A stretch of 64,000 nucleotides of DNA from DASTFY01 sp963829955 (GTDB lineage: Bacteria > Actinomycetota > Acidimicrobiia > Acidimicrobiales > Ilumatobacteraceae), in NCBI GenBank assembly GCA_963829955.1, contig CAWHKS010000007.1, positions 1 to 64,000 on the forward strand. Reading direction: 5' to 3'. Shown here piece after piece: positions 58,309-64,000 of this stretch. The notes below the pieces were generated by a model. It did no database searches. It had not been told where the DNA came from and saw nothing but the letters and a program-made list of their open reading frames with translations. The stretch's first letter is position 1, and each line of letters opens with the position of its first letter. A program made the position numbers and the translations under genes.

Positions 58309-59691
58309 TCAGGCCCGCGGCGACGTGACCCGCTCGACCACCGCCTCGACGGCCACTAGGTCGGCGGCGACGCGCTCCGTGCGTTCCGGCCTGTCGTGGA
58401 GGTCCGCCAGGTGGTCGGGCAGCGCGGGGCGCATGCCGGTGGCACGCTCGACGGCTTCGCCGAACTTGGCTGGATGGGCGGTGGCGAGGGCGACCATCGC
58501 CGCGCCCGGCTCGCGGCAGGCCCGGGCCGCGCCGATGCCAACCGCGGTGTGGGGATCGACCAGCAGGCCGGTTTCCGAGTGCACCGAGCGCATCACCGCC
58601 ACGGTCTCCTCGTCGTCGAGCCGGGCGGCCCGGAAGACCGGGGTGAGCCAGCGGGCCTGCTGGTCCTCCTCGACGGCCAGCCGTCCGACCGCCCGGAGCT
58701 GGTGGAGCTGCTCGGCCGTCAGGCCACCGTCCCGGCCGTTCATCTCGAACAGCAACCGCTCGAAGTTGGACGACACCTGGATGTCCATGCTGGGGCTCAG
58801 CGTGGGCACCACGTCAGCGATCGCCATGGTGCGGGTGTCGAAGAAGCGGGTGAGCATGTCGTTGCAGTTAGAACCGACGATGAGACGGTCGATCGGAGCT
58901 CCGGTCTCCCGGGCGATCCAGCCGGACAGCACGTTGCCGAAGTTCCCGGTCGGTACCGCGAACGACACGCGTCGGTCACCGAGGAGCGCGACTGTTGTTG
59001 CGTAGTAAACGATCTGGGCCATCACGCGAGCCCAGTTGATGGAGTTGACCGCGGAGAGCTGGTGCCGCTGCCGGAAGGCCGAATCGTTGAACATGGCCTT
59101 TACGAGGTCTTGACAGTCGTCGAATGTCCCTTCGACGGCTACCGCATGCACGTTGGGCGCGTTGCTGGTCGTCATCTGCAGGCGCTGGACCTCGCTGACC
59201 CGGCCCAGCGGGTAGAGCATGACGATGTCAACGTTGCGCCGCCCGAACACGGCGTCGATCGCCGCGCTGCCGGTGTCGCCACTGGTGGCCCCGACGATCG
59301 TCACCCGCTCGCCGCGCGCTCCCAGCACGTGGTCGAACAGCCGGCCCACCACCTGCAGCGCGATGTCCTTGAAGGCCAACGTGGGCCCGTGGAACAGCTC
59401 TAGCAGCCACTCGTCGTCCCCGATCTGGACGAGCGGGCACACCGCCGGATGGCGGAACGTCGCGTATGCCGCGTCGCACACCTCGGTCAGCACGGCCGGC
59501 GCCACGTCATCGCCGACGTAGGGCGCCATGACGACGGCGGCGTTGGCGGCGTAGCCGGCCTGGGGATCGAGAGCCGGCAGGCGGGGCCATTCAGCCGGGA
59601 CGTAGAGCCCGCCGTCGGTGGCCAGCCCGGTCAGGAGCGTGTCAGCGAACCCGAGCTCGGGTGCGTTCCCGCGCGTCGAGATGTAGCGCAT
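58309..59691 (-). CDS. thrC: Threonine synthase
   Basis: A 460-residue PLP enzyme that converts O-phosphohomoserine to threonine. It is the longer, fungal-like/gamma-proteobacterial form (MRYISTRGNAPELGFADTLLTGLATDGGLYVP), with the PLP Lys108 in HGPTLAFKDIALQ and the phosphate loop in VGATSGDTGSAAI. It follows hom closely. A homoserine kinase gene (thrB), usually next in actinobacteria, is not between thrC and rho. Confidence 0.93.
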   Translation of the reverse strand: MRYISTRGNAPELGFADTLLTGLATDGGLYVPAEWPRLPALDPQAGYAANAAVVMAPYVGDDVAPAVLTEVCDAAYATFRHPAVCPLVQIGDDEWLLELFHGPTLAFKDIALQVVGRLFDHVLGARGERVTIVGATSGDTGSAAIDAVFGRRNVDIVMLYPLGRVSEVQRLQMTTSNAPNVHAVAVEGTFDDCQDLVKAMFNDSAFRQRHQLSAVNSINWARVMAQIVYYATTVALLGDRRVSFAVPTGNFGNVLSGWIARETGAPIDRLIVGSNCNDMLTRFFDTRTMAIADVVPTLSPSMDIQVSSNFERLLFEMNGRDGGLTAEQLHQLRAVGRLAVEEDQQARWLTPVFRAARLDDEETVAVMRSVHSETGLLVDPHTAVGIGAARACREPGAAMVALATAHPAKFGEAVERATGMRPALPDHLADLHDRPERTERVAADLVAVEAVVERVTSPRA

Positions 59692-59698
59692 CGCTCGC

Positions 59699-60997
59699 TC
59701 AGGCGCCGATGACCCGCAGGAAGCCGCCCACCTGGCGCACCACGTCCAGGTCCCGGAGCTCCCGCAGCGTGGCCTGCACGGCGGCCTCCTGGGCGGCGTG
59801 GGTGATGAACACCAGCCGGGCGTCGTCGCCCAGACCCTCCTGCTCGGCGGTGCGGATGCTCACGTCGTGCCGGGCGAACACGCCCGTGACGGCATGCAGT
59901 ACGCCGGGACGGTCGAGCACCTCGAGGACCACGTGGTACTCGGCGGTCGTCTCGTCGATGGCCCGGATGGGCACCCGGCCGAACGTGCCCAGCGAGGCGT
60001 GGGTGCCCTTCTGGCGGTTGATGGCGGCGTCGATGAGGTCGCCGAGCACGGCGCTCGCCGTCGGCATGCCGCCCGCTCCCCGCCCGTAGAACATCAGCGA
60101 ACCGACCGCGTCACCCTCGACGAAGACCGCGTTGTAGCTGTCTCGGACGCTGGCCAGCGGGTGCTGCACCGGGAGCATCACCGGGTGGACCCGCACGGCC
60201 ACCGCCCCGCTGCCCGGATCCTGCTCGCAGATGGCGAGGAGCTTGACGACGTAGCCGAGCCGCTGCGCGCTGGCGATGTCGGCGGCGGTGATCCGGCTGA
60301 TGCCCTCGTGGTAGACGTCACCCGCCACCACCCGGGCCCCGAAGGCGATGCTGGCGATGATCGCCGCTTTGGCCCCCGCGTCGAAGCCCTCGACGTCGGC
60401 GGTCGGATCCCGCTCGGCGTAGCCCAAGCGCTGGGCCTCGCTCAGGGCGTCGCCGTAGTCGGCACCCTCTTCCGCCATCTTCGTGAGGATGTAGTTGGTG
60501 GTCCCGTTGACGATGCCGAGGACCCGGCGCACCGGCTCGCCCCGAAGGCTCTCCCGTAGGGCCCGTACCAGCGGGATGCCGCCGCCCACCGCAGCCTCGA
60601 ACAGGAGGTCCTGCCCGTTCTCGTCCGCTGCGGTGAAGAGCTCGGTCCCCACGTTGGCCAGGAGCTCCTTGTTGGCGGTGACCACCGGCTTGCCGTGGCG
60701 CAGGGCGGTGAGGATGAGCTCGCGCGCCGGCTCGATGCCGCCGATCACCTCGACGATCACGTCGATGTCCGGATCTTCGACCAGGGCATGGCTGTCCCTG
60801 GTCAGCAGTCCCGCAGCCAGTTCGACGTCGCGCTCCCGGGCCAGGTTGCGAACCGCCACCCGTGCCACCTCGAGCTGCAGACCGGTGCGGGACTCGACGA
60901 CCTTGCGCTGCCGGTCGATGAGTTGGACGAGCGCCGCGCCCACGTTGCCGCACCCCAGCACGCCGACGCGCACGACCGGCCCGGACGTCTTGCTCAC
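59699..60997 (-). CDS. hom: Homoserine dehydrogenase
   Basis: A 432-residue NAD(P)-dependent enzyme that reduces aspartate semialdehyde to homoserine. The N-terminal loop is VGVLGCGNVGAALVQLID, the catalytic region includes TANKELLANVG and VNGTTNYILTKMAEEGADYGDALSEAQRLGYAE, and a C-terminal ACT domain (HVVLEVLDRPGVLHAVTGVFARHDV, ~350-432) suggests threonine feedback control. It ends seven bases before thrC, indicating an operon. Confidence 0.94.
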   Translation of the reverse strand: MSKTSGPVVRVGVLGCGNVGAALVQLIDRQRKVVESRTGLQLEVARVAVRNLARERDVELAAGLLTRDSHALVEDPDIDVIVEVIGGIEPARELILTALRHGKPVVTANKELLANVGTELFTAADENGQDLLFEAAVGGGIPLVRALRESLRGEPVRRVLGIVNGTTNYILTKMAEEGADYGDALSEAQRLGYAERDPTADVEGFDAGAKAAIIASIAFGARVVAGDVYHEGISRITAADIASAQRLGYVVKLLAICEQDPGSGAVAVRVHPVMLPVQHPLASVRDSYNAVFVEGDAVGSLMFYGRGAGGMPTASAVLGDLIDAAINRQKGTHASLGTFGRVPIRAIDETTAEYHVVLEVLDRPGVLHAVTGVFARHDVSIRTAEQEGLGDDARLVFITHAAQEAAVQATLRELRDLDVVRQVGGFLRVIGA

Positions 60998-61070
60998 GGC
61001 GAGCGAGGGTATCGCCCGTCGGCCCGCCCGCCCTCAGCGGTTGCCGTCGCCGTCCCGTGAGCCGTCTTCG

Positions 61071-61526
61071 TCAGCGGGGCGGGTGGGACCGTTCGTAGGC
61101 CTGGACGGCGGCGACCAGGTGGTCGAAGCGGGCGCGGTCGAGGATGGCGCCCTCCCGGCGGACGCCGGCTGGTGGGACCCGCAGGACGTCGTCGATCTTG
61201 GCGTAGCTGTTCCGTTGGCTGCGGTCCCACTCGCCCGAGCCGACCTCGACCTCGTCCTCGCGGCCCGGGTGGCGCTTCGTGGTCAACGGCACCAGCACGA
61301 GGTCAGCCCCGTCGACGCCGATCACGACCGCGGGCCGGTCCTTTCCCTGCGAGGGATCGTCGTCGTAGGGGATCCAGGCCCACACGACCTCGCCGGGGTC
61401 GGGCTCGCCGTCGAGGTCCGGGGCGTAGACCACCTGCAGGCCGGAGCCGGGGATCTTGACCGCCGTGGCCCCCTTGTCGGCTGCCGCCTTCCGGCCGGTG
61501 ACCCGGTCGACGAGGCTACGGAACAT
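61071..61526 (-). CDS. PemK/MazF-like protein
   Basis: A 151-residue protein whose core (GEVVWAWIPYDDDPSQGKDRPAVVIG, then LVLVPLTTKRHPG and RNSYAKIDDVLRVP) matches the PemK/MazF fold, a small beta-barrel used by mRNA interferases. An N-terminal ~40 residues (FRSLVDRVTGRKAAADKG) is extra. No antitoxin gene is next to it: the neighbours are hom and lysA. Homologues in this genomic place occur in several actinobacteria without antitoxins and may not be toxins. Confidence 0.72.
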   Translation of the reverse strand: MFRSLVDRVTGRKAAADKGATAVKIPGSGLQVVYAPDLDGEPDPGEVVWAWIPYDDDPSQGKDRPAVVIGVDGADLVLVPLTTKRHPGREDEVEVGSGEWDRSQRNSYAKIDDVLRVPPAGVRREGAILDRARFDHLVAAVQAYERSHPPR

Positions 61527-61561
61527 CGGGGCGAGGGAACATCGGCCTACGGGACGTCGCG

Positions 61562-62836
61562 CTACTCGACATCGAGGCGCAGCAGGTCGTCATACGTCTC
61601 CCTCCGGACGGTGAGCCGGGCGCGGCCATCCGACACGAAGACGACGGCGGGCCGCGGCACCTTGTTGTAGTTGCTCCCCATGGAGTGCCCGTACGCGCCG
61701 GTGACGGGGGTGGCCAGCAGGTCGCCGACGGCGACATCGCCCGGCACCCAGCCGTCGCGGACCAGCAGGTCGCCGCTCTCGCAGTGCTTGCCCACCACCC
61801 GCACGGGGCGCGTGCGGTCGGCATCGACCGCCCGGGGGAGGAAGGTCTCGTAGCCGCTCCCGTAGAGCACCGGCCGCGGGTTGTCGCTCATCCCGCCGTC
61901 CACGGCCACGTAGGTACGGACGCCGGGGATGTCCTTGATCGTTCCCACCGTGTACAGCGTCACCGCGGCCGACGCCACGATGGCGCGACCGGGCTCGACC
62001 AGCAGCCGGCCCTCGAAGCCGGCCTCCTCCACGGCCTTGTGCAGCACACGGGACCACTCGGTGATGGACGGCGCCGACTCGTCCTCCACGTAGGCGACGC
62101 CGAGACCGCCACCGAGGGTCAGCGTCGGGAGCCCGAACGGTCGGACGAACTCGGTCATCACCTCGGCAACGCGGGCGAAGTTGTCGGCGGCGAACACCTG
62201 GGAGCCGACGTGGGCGTGGAAGCCGACCAGGTTGACGGCCGGAGACCCCATCGCCCGCTCGGCCGCCGCGGCCGCGGCGCCGCTCGGGAGGCCGAAACCG
62301 AACTTCGAGTCCTCCTGGCCGGTGCGCACGAACTCATGCGTGTGCGCTTCGACACCGGGCGTGATCCGCAGCTGGACGTCCGGCACCCGCCGCCCGTCGT
62401 GATGGAGGCGCTCGAGCCGGTCCAGCTCGTCGAAGCTGTCGACGACCAGGAGACCGACGCCGGCGTCGAGCGCGTGACGGAGCTCGTCGTCGGACTTGTT
62501 GTTGCCGTGGAACACGACGCGCTCGGCCGGGACACCGGCAGCCAGGGCCACATGGAGCTCGCCGCCGGTGGCGACGTCGAGGAGCAGCCCCTCTTCGTGG
62601 GCGAGCTTCGCCATGGCCAGGCAGAGGAACGCCTTGGTTGCATACACGACGTTCCCGCCGCCGAAGGCCTCCACGGCCTCGCGGCAGCGGGCCCGCAGGT
62701 GGTCCTCGTCGTACACGAACAGTGGTGTGCTGTGCTCGGCCGCGAGGAGGGCCACGTCGACGCCTCCGATGAGGAGCTGACCGTCGTGGCCCACAGAGGC
62801 GTTGTCGGGCAGCAGATCCCGGGGCAGTGTCGTCAC
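61562..62836 (-). CDS. lysA: Diaminopimelate decarboxylase
   Basis: A 424-residue fold III PLP enzyme that forms lysine from meso-diaminopimelate. PLP Lys68 is in NVVYATKAFLC, the substrate segment is HGNNKSDDEL, the glycine-rich PLP phosphate loop is TLGGGLGVAY, and the catalytic Cys pair region CESGDLL lies near 345. It is followed closely by the PemK-like gene and then hom. It starts at ATG 62836, seven bases after the argS stop. Confidence 0.94.
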   Translation of the reverse strand: MTTLPRDLLPDNASVGHDGQLLIGGVDVALLAAEHSTPLFVYDEDHLRARCREAVEAFGGGNVVYATKAFLCLAMAKLAHEEGLLLDVATGGELHVALAAGVPAERVVFHGNNKSDDELRHALDAGVGLLVVDSFDELDRLERLHHDGRRVPDVQLRITPGVEAHTHEFVRTGQEDSKFGFGLPSGAAAAAAERAMGSPAVNLVGFHAHVGSQVFAADNFARVAEVMTEFVRPFGLPTLTLGGGLGVAYVEDESAPSITEWSRVLHKAVEEAGFEGRLLVEPGRAIVASAAVTLYTVGTIKDIPGVRTYVAVDGGMSDNPRPVLYGSGYETFLPRAVDADRTRPVRVVGKHCESGDLLVRDGWVPGDVAVGDLLATPVTGAYGHSMGSNYNKVPRPAVVFVSDGRARLTVRRETYDDLLRLDVE

Positions 62837-62843
62837 GCCCGGC

Positions 62844-64000
62844 TCACATGCGCTCGGGGACGTCGATGCCGAGCAGGCCCAGCCCGTGCGCGAGGACCCG
62901 GGCGGTGAGGTCGGCGAGAGCCAGGCGGCTGTCGCGGGTCGTCTCGTCGGGCGCCCGCAGCATGGGGCAGGCCTCGTAGAAGGCGGTGAAGTCGAGGGCG
63001 AGGTCGAACAGGTAGGCCGTCAGCCGGTGCGGGCTGTACCGCTCGAGGGTGTCCGCGACCGTGGCGTCGTAACCGAGCAGGCGGAGCGCGAGCGCCCGTT
63101 CCTCCGGCTCACCGAGCACGGGCTGCACTTCGCGCGCCGTCCCCCGGTCGATGCCGGCCCGCCGGAAGATGGAGCAGATGCGGGCGTGCGCGTACTGGAG
63201 GTACGGCGCGGTGTCGCCGTCGAAGGACAGCATCCGCTCCCAGTCGAAGACGTAGTCCTTGATGCGGTCTGTCGACAGGTCGGCGTACTTCACCGCGCCG
63301 ATGCCGACGACGCGGGCGACGGCCGACCGCTCCTCGGGGGCCAGCTCCGGGTTCTTCTCGGCGATGGCCTCCTCGGCCCGCTGGACCGCTTCGTCGAGCA
63401 GGTCGACCAGCTTCACGCTGTCGCCGGAGCGGCTCTTGAGCATCTTGCGGTCCGGGCCCAGGACGTTGCCGAACGGGACGTGCACCGCCCGGGCCGCCGG
63501 GCTCAGCCATCCGGCCTCCTCGGCCACGGCCCACACCATCTGGAGATGCTGCGATTGGGGTGCGCCGACGACGTACAGCAGCAGCGTCGCGCCCAGCCGC
63601 TCGACGCGGTCGATCACCGTGGCGAGATCCGTGGCCGCGTACCCGTAACCGCCGTCGGACTTGCGAACGATGAGCGGCAGGGGCTCGCCGTGGCGGTTGG
63701 TGAACCCGGGCGGGAACACGACGGCCGCCCCGTCCGAAATCTGCAGGAGGTGGGCGTCGTCGAGGCGGCGCACCACCTCGGGAAGGAGCTCGTTGTACGC
63801 GCTCTCGCCCATGAGATCTTCAGGTTCCAGGAGGACACCGAGCCGGTCGTAGACGGCGTCGAAGTAGCGGGTGCTCTCGTCGACGAGCACGTGCCAGAGC
63901 CGCAGCGTCTCCGGATCGCCGCTCTGCAGAGCCACCACCCGGGCCCGGGCCCGCTCCTGGAAGGCCGGATCGGCGTCGAAGGCGCTCCGGGCGCCGCGGT
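62844..64000 (-). CDS. argS: Arginyl-tRNA synthetase, 3' part (runs off window)
   Basis: Class I aminoacyl-tRNA synthetase; the coding frame enters from beyond position 64000, so the N-terminus with the HIGH motif is missing here. Visible parts include VALQSGDPETLRLWHVLVDES, the catalytic-domain LPLIVRKSDGGYGYAATDLATV, the KMSKS-like MLKSRSGDSV (as KMLKSRSG) and the anticodon domain ending EACPMLRAPDETTR and GLGLLGIDVPERM. It charges tRNA-Arg. It lies immediately upstream of lysA, an order common in actinobacteria. At least 385 residues are present. Confidence 0.94.
   Translation of the reverse strand, partial: RGARSAFDADPAFQERARARVVALQSGDPETLRLWHVLVDESTRYFDAVYDRLGVLLEPEDLMGESAYNELLPEVVRRLDDAHLLQISDGAAVVFPPGFTNRHGEPLPLIVRKSDGGYGYAATDLATVIDRVERLGATLLLYVVGAPQSQHLQMVWAVAEEAGWLSPAARAVHVPFGNVLGPDRKMLKSRSGDSVKLVDLLDEAVQRAEEAIAEKNPELAPEERSAVARVVGIGAVKYADLSTDRIKDYVFDWERMLSFDGDTAPYLQYAHARICSIFRRAGIDRGTAREVQPVLGEPEERALALRLLGYDATVADTLERYSPHRLTAYLFDLALDFTAFYEACPMLRAPDETTRDSRLALADLTARVLAHGLGLLGIDVPERM

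Noticed and set aside
61071..61526. MazEF toxin-antitoxin locus
   Set aside because: No antitoxin-like frame exists in the 35- to 73-base gaps on either side.
1..64000. tRNA, rRNA and CRISPR features
   Set aside because: No cloverleaf-like GTTCGAATC context, rRNA segment or regularly spaced repeat was seen in the intergenic sequence.

Overview
The window is high-GC DNA from an actinobacterium, most likely class Acidimicrobiia or a close relative (an inference from gene content). The support is the housekeeping order argS-lysA-hom-thrC-rho-rpmE-prfA-prmC, an F420-type nitroreductase, the phosphomutase/DUF3090/SCO1664 trio, a long actinobacterial Rho with an Arg-rich insert, and frequent GTG starts joined by ATGA or GTGA overlaps. 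No rRNA, tRNA, CRISPR array or intact mobile element was seen.

Region 1 (1-10.2 kb and 17.8-24.4 kb) is an exopolysaccharide or surface-glycan locus. The plus-strand operon holds a frameshifted nucleotide-sugar dehydrogenase, a frameshifted family 4 glycosyltransferase, an asparagine synthase-type amidotransferase, a two-domain oxidoreductase and a heparinase II/III-type lyase, with a convergent methyltransferase. The second part is a tight minus-strand operon (aminotransferase, Gfo/Idh dehydrogenase, hexapeptide acyltransferase, FAD oxidoreductase, polysaccharide deacetylase) divergent from a UDP-GlcNAc 2-epimerase. The dehydrogenase, Gfo/Idh, aminotransferase, acetyltransferase and epimerase together match the five steps to UDP-2,3-diacetamido-mannuronate (WbpA/B/E/D/I).

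Region 2 (10.3-17.8 kb) is an accessory island between the two glycan parts. It holds a cupin-HTH regulator divergent from a thioredoxin reductase-methyltransferase fusion across a perfect palindrome, an IS110 transposase stub, a metallophosphoesterase, a dihydrofolate-reductase-like protein, a sulfotransferase, and broken GIY-YIG, DUF1254/1214 and HNH genes.

Region 3 (24.4-53.1 kb) is mostly intact metabolism. It contains the phosphomutase/DUF3090/SCO1664 operon, a family 5 uracil-DNA glycosylase, a TauE-type exporter, an esterase, an acyl-CoA dehydrogenase with a palindromic operator candidate, a four-gene circularly permuted ATP-grasp/alpha-E/transglutaminase operon, a serine hydrolase divergent from an MFS transporter, several small proteins (Rv0909-type antitoxin, F420 nitroreductase, an orphan frameshifted Hcp-like tube protein), DUF3500, an IclR regulator divergent from leuCD, a thiolase-like protein, a nucleoside hydrolase, an alcohol dehydrogenase and an S9 peptidase.

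Region 4 (53.1-64 kb, all minus strand) is the conserved chromosomal block prmC, prfA, an uncharacterised protein, rpmE, rho, thrC, hom, a lone PemK/MazF-like protein, lysA, and argS running off the window end. A homoserine kinase gene is not found beside thrC. Several genes, mainly in 0-3 kb and 14-16 kb, carry single-base frameshifts, mostly in G or C runs, which could be decay or assembly error.
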